Assembly: GCA_905221615.1 (NCBI GenBank)
Contig: CAJNDT010005880.1
Span: forward strand, 1,564,001 to 1,628,000
DNA from: Symbiodinium sp. CCMP2592
Taxonomy: Eukaryota > Sar > Dinophyceae > Suessiales > Symbiodiniaceae
Direction of reading: 5' to 3'
DNA length: 64,000 bases
Below, one piece after another: positions 12,701 through 21,902 of this stretch. The position numbers and the translations under genes are program-made. The notes beneath the pieces were generated by a model. The model was not told where the DNA came from, searched no databases, and saw only the letters and a list, made by a program, of their open reading frames with translations. Every line of letters begins with the position of its first letter. Position 1 is the stretch's first letter.

Positions 12701-15651
12701 GACTTCTGGAAGCCGTGACGGTTCCCTGCGCGCCCAGTCAGGCATGCAGCGGCATTATGATAACTGCGTGGGCCGCTCATGGCGGCTCCAGTGTGATTCT
12801 CGTCTGCAGCACAAGGGTTGGTGTTCCTCCCATACAGATGTGAATACATGCACGGATTGAGCAGAGGCCAGAGATCTTCAGGGGACATCACCCGTTCCGG
12901 GGTTGTGCATGACTCATGACTGCCCCGCACTGCTCCGCAAGAGGCGTTGAAAGACTCTCATATCCCAGTCTCGCATTCGAGGGTGCAGAGTGGCAGCGCC
13001 TACGTTGCGATGTGCATGGGGATGCTGGCCAACATCGGCTTCTCCTGCCGAGCCTGCGTGGCGAAGAGGGTCCGCTGCTTAGGTTGGTCGATGGGACCAG
13101 TGTCTGAACACCAAAGCAACTCTGTAACCTGAGATGGGATACGGCTACGCAGCTACGGCCGCTGCATGAGCCCTCTTGGGGAATCCTCAGGCCTTGGTCT
13201 TCGAGAGCAACCACCCGCTCCAGGCCTGGTCCTATCCTGGGACCTGGGACTCCGACCCGTCTCACCCCTCCGCATTCCCCCCGCGTTCCAGGCGTTCGGG
13301 AAGCTCACCGTCTCTGCAACGCAGTCTGGAACTGCTCCTGGGCATCAACTCCTGGTGCATTTAGTTTAGGCATTTTGACCCGAAAAGCTGTTACTGTGGC
13401 ACTGCGAGGTGCTCCTTGTCCTCTGGTTGCTTCTGGGACGAATGCTGCCGAACCACGAAGCCGCCACCAGCTTGATCATGCACCTGTGCCACCGTCCCGC
13501 TGCATGGTTCACGGTGCCTCGGCCCATGAAGCAGCGCATTTGGGATTCTTGCTGTTCGTGGTGACTTGGCCGAGTTGCTCGCAACTTGAGTGGTGCAGAG
13601 GCAGCATTGACTTACTTCTTGTATCAGAGCTCCTCTTTGCTTCTTTTGCGACTGGGGCGGCACGAATTTGAAGGCTTTGGTTCGAGGTGTGCATTTTCCC
13701 GTCCGACTGAAGAGTCTGGAATAAAGCGTATGAGATACGAGATTCGAACTGAAGAGTAGGCTGCATGCTACGGACCCGCTGAGTGCTGAGCTTTGAGAAA
13801 CAAGCGAAAACCCGTCCAAGGAATGAGGTGCCGGATGCCTGCAGATGCCTTACGTAGCATGCTTCACCACTAGACCATCTGAGGAACTGCTTCCTGGTTG
13901 AGACGCATGCGCTGCTTGTGGCTCTCAAGTTGCCTGGGCGGCGATTGCGTGTTGAGGGGCGATTCGTGAGGTTTTTTGACCTATCTAACATTATCTAACT
14001 ATCTACTATCTACTCACCTACCTATCTACAGATCTACCTGCCCATCTACCTAGCTGCGCCTGGCTGCCTAGCTAGATGGCTGCTATCTGTCTATCTACCT
14101 ATCTACAGCTAATTGCTTCCACAATTGCTGCTTTCCTACCACAGGAAACAGGAACCATCCTCCACCCCCACCTCGCCATCATCGTCGCAGCCATCGCTAT
14201 CGCCACCGTAGTCATACCATACATCATCGCGACAACCACCACCACCACCACCACCACCACCACCACCACCACCACCACCACCACCACCACCACCACCACC
14301 ACCACCACCACCACCACCACCACCACCACCACCACCACCACCACCACCACCACCACCACCACCACCACCACCACCACCACCACCACCACCACACCACTGC
14401 ACCACACCACTGCACCACCACCACCACTGCACCACCACCACCACTGCACCACCACCACCACTGCACCACCACCACCACCACCACCACCACCACCACCACC
14501 ACATGCCACCACCACCAGCCACCACCACCACCACATGCCACCACCACCACCACATGCCACCACCACCACCACATGCCACCACCACCACCACATGCCACAT
14601 GCCACCACCACATGCCACCACCACATGCCACCACCACATGCCACCACCACATGCCACCACCACATGCCACCACCACATGCCACCACCACATGCCACCACC
14701 ACATGCCACCACCACATGCCACCACCACATGCCACCACCACATGCCACCACCACATGCCACCACCCCCCACCACCACCACCCCCACCCCCACCACCACCA
14801 CCACCACCACCACCACCACCACCACCACCACCACCACCACCACCACCACCACCACCACCACCACCACCACCACCACCACCACCACCACCCCCACCACCAC
14901 CACCACCACCGTCAGGATGCATCATTTACATTCAGACTTCCCAGTTGAACATGGGCATGCGTATCGATGATTCCGGACATTCAACAGCTGAGGCACGTTT
15001 TCGTTGTGGTCATCGCATCCTTGATGACAGGAGCTGTCCAGGACCCAGAGTTTAACCAGAAGCAGGAACAGCGAATCGATTGTGAGAAACCCTAGGTGCT
15101 CAATGAGTACATGGTTCTCGGACTCATCCTGGTATGTACCGGCGTGTGCTGGTACCTCACTGACAGCAGTGCGGGCCCAAGTGAATCCGCAGTGAGGACA
15201 CGTGTAGAAAGTGTCCGGATCTAACATGAGAGCTTTCCGCTGCGCATCAAGAACTGCGTAGCTGTAAAAGTTCTCAGGCCCGGCCAAGTCGGAGCAGGAC
15301 GGCGGGGAAGGGACCGGGCAGACAAGCAGAAAGCCAACGCAACGGTCAGATGCAAGACGAGCTTGCCACTGTAGTGAACCGACAATCATATTTGTTGGAA
15401 TCGTGGTGCTGAAAACTCCATGTCGGGAGCAACCCCTCCCCTCCCCCCTGCATGGGAGCTGTGAACTCCTATCTGTGTGAGGAGCCGATCCTGCCCAAAG
15501 TGGGACAGGACACCGAGAGCCACGAGGTGGGGTTCAAGCTTTTAAAGTGAAGGCTAGCAAAGTCACGTTCTTTTTTTGGGGGGATTCGATGCTTAGTATT
15601 GTTACTCTATACATATATATATATATATATCTATATATACACATGTATATA

Positions 15652-15692
<41 letters not shown>

Positions 15693-18513
15693 TTTATATA
15701 GCATTACTGATTATAGGACAGTATTATTGGGGTGTTTGGGTTGCATTGTCAAAGAGATGACTGAAGGTTCCTTGGTCCCTGGTTTCCATTGTTTTATCAG
15801 CCGGCGGCCGAGTCGCTGCACGGGTTTTGGGGGGTTTGGGGGTGTAGTTGCAACCTGGACTGAGGTGGTGGTCATGGGAACTTTAACACCTTTGCTGCAG
15901 CTCTAGCCTATGCTCCGTGCAGCGAATTCGGTAGCAGAGGAGGTTCCACGACTTCCGGGGTCGAAGGAGGAAGACTTGCCAAAGGTAAAGCTGACTTCCT
16001 CCAGTCCTCCATCTTGAGCATTTGGAATTTACAGATTATGAGGGAGACGTTGCGCGGCGCTTGCGCAAGACTCGCTTCCCTGCATAGAGATGCCTCGTGT
16101 CGTCAAGGCAAGGGCTCCTTGAGACCGTTTCACGCCAAGGCCATCTCTAATGTTCATGCAGCGCCGAAATGGACGGCTGGGCACAAAAGGACGAGGGAAT
16201 CCCCCCTTTCCCATAAAAGGAATGCAGCCGTGGAGTGAAGATGGAAATCAGCTGAAGGTTCTTTACGACGAGCCGACAGGAAGGCTCGCCCTAGTCTTCG
16301 AGCTCATGGCTGGGACCCGAGTCAGAACGAAGAGGGCCAGCACGCTGATGCAGAACCCCTCATGTCCGAATGCCTCCGAGGACATGAACCTCTATGAAGC
16401 CATCAAAGGGCGAAGGCATTACTTGCCAGAACAAAAGGCGGCAACCTCAGTGGATTGTGTTGCCAATGTAACTTGCTCATGTAACAAGTCTGCACGAGAA
16501 TTCGCGGGCAGGTCAAACACTACATGTACGAGATGCTGAAGGCACACCACATCTACTGCAGAGCACGGGACGGAGAGTGCAAACCAAACTGTTTGCGGCT
16601 CCTGCCAGGCATTGGACCACATGCATCGGAACGGCATTTTTCATCGAGATGTGAAGTGTCACGGGCCTGCTTGCATCGACACGTAAAGGTGTTTGTGCGT
16701 GTGTGTGTGTCTCTGTGTGTGTACAGGGCTCTCTGGAATACATATGCTTGGGGTGTCATTTTTGTTGGCATGCTGCTTGCAGTTTGTGCCAGGCCAGAAA
16801 ATCTGCTGCTGCTCGACGCCGTCGCCTCAAGATTCAAGCCTTTCAAGCCTTTCCCTGCCCGGGCCTCGGCCCGGTGTGATCGGAGCCGTTGGCATCAGGA
16901 TGAGATCAAGCTGGCAGACTTGGGCAGTTGCCGTGGCATCTACTCTCGCCAGCCGCAGCCTGCTTGCATTCGTCCGTCAATGTGAAGCCGCGAAGTGATA
17001 CATCGGACTTCTTTGCAGTGCCGTTGTGCAGCCAAGGTTCACGGAGTACATCTCCACCAGGTGGAGCTCTCAGCACAGTCGCTCCACCAGGTGCAGCAAC
17101 ACGACAACACTGCCATGCGCACTGAGGTGGTACCGAGCGCCGGAATGCCTGCTGACGGCGCTTTGGATGCAGCGAGCTGGGTTGCTCGGAAAATCCCGAT
17201 CTCGAGTCAATCAGCTCGTCAGGATGGGTACTACAACTTCAAGATGGATCTTTTTGCAGCTGGTTGCCGGCGCCTTGAGCAAGCTTGTCCTCTCAGCCTG
17301 CAACATTCAGCTGCCGCAAATTTATCGGAGGGTTGCATGTTTGTGCAATCTACGCCTACGCGGTCGTCGAAGCAATCGGAGAAGGGTTCTCTTCTGGTCA
17401 GCTGAGGCGTTTGTTTTGAGATCGTGGCTCTGTTCCCTCTCTTCCCTGGGCAGAATGAGATGGCCGCATCCTGAGCCAAGTCGCCATGGCCACAGAATGG
17501 GGAAGCGCGTGTCTCTTCGATTCAGGATCAGATACAGAAAATCCACAACGCCCGGCTCCGAGATGCTTCCACCGCCTCTGGCGCTAACTTGGAGATCGGA
17601 GGGAATGGCCAAAAGTGATCCGGAGTTTTTCGTAATCATAGCTCAAAGCTGAAGCCATAACCGTTAGGTGTCTGTACACATATGTCATGCATCTAAATAT
17701 GAAAAAATACACAGACACTGTATAGCTCATAAGGATAAGCTTCGAGGTGCTGGGCACACCTCCGGCCGAGCTTCTCGCGAGGAAGTTCCGGCGCAATGTG
17801 CGCCCAGCCGTAGTTTGAGGATTTACCATACCAATATGTAGTGGTTTTTGGGCTTAGGGTGTGGAAGCTGGGGAACTTGTGGAGAGTCCGTCCCCATTCG
17901 TGCAGGCCTCCCACATGGATTTCAACTTCCCCGAGAAAAAGGCTCGGCCGTGGAGTTTGGGGGGCCTTCTTGCTGTGGGGTTGTGGTATACTACATACAC
18001 TATACATATATAATACACACTACACGGGCTACATAAATACATTGTATATATATATATATATGTACATCTAAACCTGTCCAGGGCACCGGCATCGAGCGGC
18101 TGATCCCTCATGCCGACCCAGAGCTCACCGAGCTCATGAAGAAGCTAGTGAGGCCGCAACTGTTGGCCTGACTGGTTGTGCTGTTAATCGCTGTTGACTG
18201 ACATTGAACAAAGATCAGCTTTCAAGGGGCCTGATCGGCAGACACGCCCAACACTACAGTTCCTTCACCCGAAAGGTATGATCCCGATGAGCGCATCCTG
18301 GCAAGGCAGGCGCTGAAGGTGCGCCCAGCACAAATGCAAAAAGCTGCAGAGGCAACAGAATGACGAGGTTAATGGCAGACGAGATCAACACATCGCATTT
18401 GTTGCGTGCTTTTGCTTTGGGCTTGGGCTTTTTGCATTCAGGACCCATACTTTCGCGAGCTCCGTGAAGCAGAGAAGGACGGGATAATCGTCGAGAGCTT
18501 GCCTAGACTATAG
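5630..18513 (+). CDS. MOK: MOK-like protein kinase (RCK family, MAPK superfamily), 20 exons
   Basis: Ser/Thr kinase of 302 residues rebuilt from 20 exons: 5630-5680, 5732-5771, 5956-6011, 6133-6180, 16258-16308, 16381-16437, 16512-16541, 16609-16655, 16793-16817, 16899-16954, 17037-17060, 17127-17157, 17223-17265, 17407-17462, 17526-17549, 17747-17797, 17906-17941, 18082-18149, 18276-18318, 18442-18513. They sum to 909 nt with no frame break, ending in TAG. Seen: glycine loop [12 protein letters not shown] lysine 30, helix-C Glu47 in NNLREIQ, HRD 123-125, DLG 142-144 in place of DFG, TEY 156-158, STRWYRAPE. The motifs REIQALRR and GSCRGIYS favour MOK over MAK/ICK. Human MOK is longer; the C-terminal extension is absent. 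MOK relatives act at cilia (family knowledge), so a flagellar role is inferred. The start ATG follows an in-frame TAA closely, but an upstream exon is possible. Confidence 0.92.
5681..5731 (+). other. MOK intron 1, 51 nt, GC-AG
   Basis: The intron begins GCGCGG and ends ACAG; the following exon again starts GCGC, so the splice sites sit in a short direct repeat. Its length is a multiple of three and it has no stop, so retention would insert 17 residues just after the glycine loop. Confidence 0.75.
7018..7882. repeat. Compound (CACAGA)n/(CA)n microsatellite
   Basis: About 860 bp of ACACAGAG and ACACAGAC units grading into pure CA. Open frames of 230-417 codons across it on both strands encode only Thr/His/Arg or Cys/Val/Leu repeats and are artefacts. 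Confidence 0.97.
7883..8150. repeat. 268-bp duplicated block, copy 1
   Basis: Identical by eye to 9,233-9,500, exactly 1,350 bp downstream. Copy 1 has a CA/CAGA microsatellite directly on its 5' side and only a ten-base CA tail on its 3' side. Confidence 0.93.
8165..9232. repeat. Degenerate tandem repeats (CAGCTG... CCCAGGAGC)
   Basis: Imperfect repeats built on CCAGCTGTG, CACCCAGGAGC and TTAGGGTG occur through 8,340-8,830. A GAGAGAGAGA run lies at about 9,078. No gene seen. Confidence 0.6.
9233..9500. repeat. 268-bp duplicated block, copy 2
   Basis: Second copy of the block at 7,883-8,150. Here the CA/CAGA microsatellite lies on the 3' side (9,490-9,750), the mirror arrangement of copy 1. 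Confidence 0.93.
9490..9785. repeat. (CA)n/(CAGA)n then (CCCA)n microsatellite
   Basis: CA and CACAGA units end in a short CCCACCCA tract at about 9,750-9,785. Overlapping frames are repeat artefacts. Confidence 0.95.
11192..11370. repeat. CA/CCCA/CGCC microsatellite
   Basis: Interspersed CACACA, CACCCA and CACGCC units over about 175 bp inside MOK intron 4. Confidence 0.95.
13978..14105. repeat. Degenerate (CTAT/CTAC)n tract
   Basis: About 130 bp of imperfect TATCTACC units directly upstream of the large CCA repeat. Confidence 0.85.
14232..14912. repeat. (CCA)n triplet array with CCACATG higher-order units
   Basis: A pure CCA run, then units carrying CTGCA, then many CCACCACATG units, then pure CCA again, about 680 bp in all. 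Frames through it give Thr, His or Pro homopolymers (or Val, Gly, Trp on the other strand) and are not genes. Confidence 0.97.
14922..15389 (-). CDS. Possible antisense ORF with CPHCG motif, inside MOK intron 4
   Basis: A 155-codon frame on the minus strand. Its middle reads like real protein: [17 protein letters not shown] followed by TCPHCGFTW, a zinc-ribbon-like CxxC. It is the best non-repeat frame in the 10-kb intron. It could be a nested gene, a retroposed fragment or a transposon remnant. No family was recognised, and splice signals on the minus strand were not resolved. Confidence 0.3.
   Translation of the reverse strand: MIVGSLQWQARLASDRCVGFLLVCPVPSPPSCSDLAGPENFYSYAVLDAQRKALMLDPDTFYTCPHCGFTWARTAVSEVPAHAGTYQDESENHVLIEHLGFLTIDSLFLLLVKLWVLDSSCHQGCDDHNENVPQLLNVRNHRYACPCSTGKSECK
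15613..15692. repeat. (TA)n microsatellite
   Basis: TATATA runs broken by TCTATATATACACATG, about 80 bp, still inside MOK intron 4. Confidence 0.95.
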
Positions 18514-18913
18514 ACATCTGTTGGCGAGCTCCTTCCTGTCCTTCCGAGCTTTGGGAGGAGATGGCCACTGCCGTTCGGGACTCAAGTGTAGATGGCAAGA
18601 GAGTGTTCTTACAAGTCTGTGGACTCGTGGAAGACCCTGTGAACACGAGGTCGCGCAGCTCCAGTCGACCAGTGGTGGCTCGCGAAGCCTTGAGCCAAGA
18701 CTGATCTTCACAGCTGCCCCCGACTCGGCCCACTGTAGCCCAAGAGCAGCCTTTGTCTTCCGGGTGAGGTCGCGATCCCATGTCCAAGGTCAGGCACTCA
18801 TCGAATGGACACATTTTTGACGTGGCTTCTGGGGCTTGTGACTTCAGGCGGGCCTCAGCGCCACGAGCAGCGTGGCCAGCAACGCCGAGCATGAGAATCC
18901 AGAGCAGACCCAT
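18503..18913 (-). CDS. Possible small secreted protein, antisense to the MOK 3' end
   Basis: A 136-codon minus-strand frame starting MGLLWILMLGVAGHAARG, a plausible signal peptide. A GC-AG intron could shorten the tail. The frame overlaps the last bases of the MOK coding region on the other strand, and near 18,689-18,698 the minus strand reads TTGGCTCAAG, the 3' end of the dinoflagellate spliced leader as I remember it. Expression is not shown by the sequence. Confidence 0.28.
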   Translation of the reverse strand: MGLLWILMLGVAGHAARGAEARLKSQAPEATSKMCPFDECLTLDMGSRPHPEDKGCSWATVGRVGGSCEDQSWLKASRATTGRLELRDLVFTGSSTSPQTCKNTLLPSTLESRTAVAISSQSSEGQEGARQQMSIV

Positions 18914-21902
18914 GAGCTCGGGTCTCAGAGAAGGCCTAGCCCCAGGCCAGGTGAAATCCTGAACAGAGGCCCAGTCGGAGCAGCAGCCCTGCGTGCGCGG
19001 CCTCAGTGTGTCCCTTCTTAGTCGGACAGTGTTGCGGGCACGTGATTCAGTGAGTGAGCTGTGCCGCGAGGCCAGAGGAGTCGCGCAGCGGTGGACTCCC
19101 TACTATCCGCCAGGAGAGACGCAAGGTCATTGCCCAAAGGAGTTGTTGTGTTAAAAGAAAAGACGCGGGAGAGAACGCACATGGAGCCATTGCCACCTCG
19201 TGCCAGATGGGCGGAATGGCAGATAGCGATGAGGTGCACGATGATGGCATGGTGTGCTACTGAGCTCCTCTGCAAAGCCAAGAGAACCGCGAAGTCATGC
19301 CTGTTTGTGTTCAGACGGACAGCACATACTAGGCACAGTCTGTAACAATTGAAGGAGCTGTCGATGGCCATGCAGCTGATGTCCTTCCACCCATCGGAGG
19401 TTTGAAAGGCAAACGAGACAGCAAGAACAAGACGCAGACGTTCAAGACTGCAGCGGCTGCCCACAACTCAGGATACAATCAAGTCTCATCTCGTCAGTGC
19501 CGCACACGCGCACCTGCTTGAGGCGTCCTTGCAAAAACCTGGCATGGTGTGGTCAGCTTAGGGCTTTTGCAGCATGGAGCACCGGGCTGTAATTTCGACA
19601 TGCCCCACCTTCCGGTGAGGCATGGGACCATGACGGTGCATGGATCTATGGGAGCGGGGTGTGGACCTGAGCGCGGTCATCATGTTCATTCGCAGATGTG
19701 ATAGAGAGGGCAGGGATGGGCAGGGTCAAGCTGCCAACAAGGGAGCCAGACCACATTTAGGATAGTGAGCACTTCTGCACTCTGTAAGACTTGAACTCTG
19801 AAGCATTTCGACCAACCTCGACATGCCTCCTCCATGTCCTGCCAGTGTGCATGGCGCAGAGAAGTCGCTGGGCGTCCTGGGCACGTCCAAGGGGCCCGGC
19901 TCCTACACACGTGGTCGTTCGTCATGGTACTATTCAAACATAATGTGGACATGCTACTAATATCAATAGCAACAAGAAGATCCTGGAGGTTCAATGGGAC
20001 TGTGAGCAGCACCACAGGCCTGCGGCATCTTGGGGCAAGAGTGCGGCTTGCAAAGGGCGTTTTTGTGCAGGAGGAGCTAATACCCAGTCCAGTATGTCCT
20101 CCAGTGGCGCCCGGGCCTGAGAATGAGGCGATCGAGCATCGCTCGTGACTCTGCGGTGCATCATGATGGCTGCTGAGGATCCGATGTCTTCCACAAACCC
20201 GCACAGTTGGACCACAACTGATCACCAGGATCACATGCGCGGGGTGCGGAGCCTAAAGGGGCGAGCGAGATTTGTCAATGAGGCCGCGATGTAGCTAGAA
20301 TACAGAAGCCTCTGAAGGACTTATAGGTACTATACACTAGCGAAGGTGAGCTAAGTCGCAAGAGTATACCAGTTTTGCATGTGATAGAAACTTGACTCGG
20401 CATACACTGGCTACGACTCGGAAGTCTGGTGACGGAAACTAGCCAAGAGCGTGTTGCATTCAGTTGGTGGCATTTCCTCGAACTTGTTCTGGTTAGGTGA
20501 GCTCAGGGCCGACAACTCAGAAGTGTCTCCCCACGCTTCAGTGGTTTCTGAAATTCTGTATCGTAGGAACGCTAGACTCGGCTCGGCTGAGAGGTCTGGT
20601 ACGACCGCGGTAGCAGACAAGATGAACTCGACATGGGCTCCCAACTCGCAACGCAGGCTCTGCGCTCTTGCTTGCGAATCTGGTGTGAATCCCTTGGAGC
20701 ACTGCCCATGGCTGCATCGACTTGGGCGCAGGTACGTCTCGCCCTTCGGCGCGAAGATGCCGGGAGGAGGGTCCAAGAAGCGCCGGGCACCCGGTGAGCG
20801 AATGGCTTTGGCTTCGCTAGACTCTCTAGACTCTAGACTCCAGCCGTTGGAGCAGCGAGGCTAATCGGACCCTCCCGCCGCACCACTTCTTTGCGACTGT
20901 TTTAGTAGTTGATCTACACCACGAGGTTTCACTTCAGGCTAGGCTGTAAGCCAGCCTGGTCGAGTTTTGTATATAGAGTCGAGATTCCAGGAAATGCATG
21001 GCATGGATGCTGCAAAGCAGCCGCGAATTTGTGCAAGCCCGGCGGGTCGCCACGAGCCTGTTTACCTACGCAATCCTATACAGATCTATCTATATTATAT
21101 ATGCATACTGAAGATGCTTGCTTTCCTCAATCCTTCGCTGTTTCCAGCTCAGCCAGTTGCCTGGTCTTATCTTGGCGTCTACCGGAGAGTCTTTATGATC
21201 CTTGCAAGTGTTTGGAGGGCTGCCGGAAGGCATCTTTTGCCCTTGCGAGAATCGCCAGCCCAAGCATCCCTCGCCTGGCAGCCAGAATTGGCTGTGTGGT
21301 ACAGAGGCAGGTGTGGAAGCGATGTTCGGCAGGCAACTTTTACACAGATATCTCTTGGCAGGCATCCCTGAGCCCCCTCCCATGTTCCAGCATCCACAGC
21401 TACAGAATGCTCTACAGGGTTTTTGTCCTCCGTGTTGCTACACAGCCCATCAATACAGTGGTCTGCAGTATGGGTCAGATAAACTTCGGTAACAGCATCT
21501 TAAGAACGACTACGGCCGTAGCTCGCAAAGCGTTGCAGCACTGCAGGAAGCCAGGCGCGTCTCACGCGACAGTTTACCAGGAGGCCGATATCATGACAAC
21601 TATCTAGCCCTTACCATGATCAGGTCATGGTCCTCAATGCGTGACATCTGAAAAGTGCGTTGCTGCACACTTGATCTCTGCTGCGCATGCTTCTGCGCGA
21701 TGTCATTGCACCGATCTTCTTTCAGATGTCTCCCTCGGAACTTGCGAAAAGTGTCGGCAAGTGCTGAAGTAAAGTCCCAACAAGAAGCTTTCGGCCGGCT
21801 AGCATTTAGCAACGTGCACTTGATTTTCTTGCGCTCGCAGTCAGACGGTTGATGGAGCTACGCTTGCGCTGGAACATACGGCAAGTTTAGCTCCTTGTTG
21901 CC
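18914..21902. other. No firm gene; weak open frames
   Basis: Frames of 120-232 codons occur on both strands (for example + 20,909-21,607 and - 19,686-20,234). I found no family motif and no chain of in-phase exons. This stretch separates MOK from the oxidoreductase gene. Confidence 0.5.

Larger units (their letters stand above)
6181..16257 (+). other. MOK intron 4, about 10.1 kb, GC-AG
   Basis: Joins HE (exon 4) to VLYDEP (exon 5) in phase 0, starting GCCGAT and ending TGAAG before GTT. All other introns of this gene are 51-197 nt. The intron holds several long microsatellites, a duplicated 268-bp block and one protein-like antisense frame; none adds kinase sequence, and the flanking residues match the family without a gap. 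Confidence 0.85.

Noticed and set aside
14076..15055. Frames of 155-290 codons rich in Thr, His, Pro, Val, Gly or Trp
   Set aside because: Products of the CCA array in each frame, not genes.
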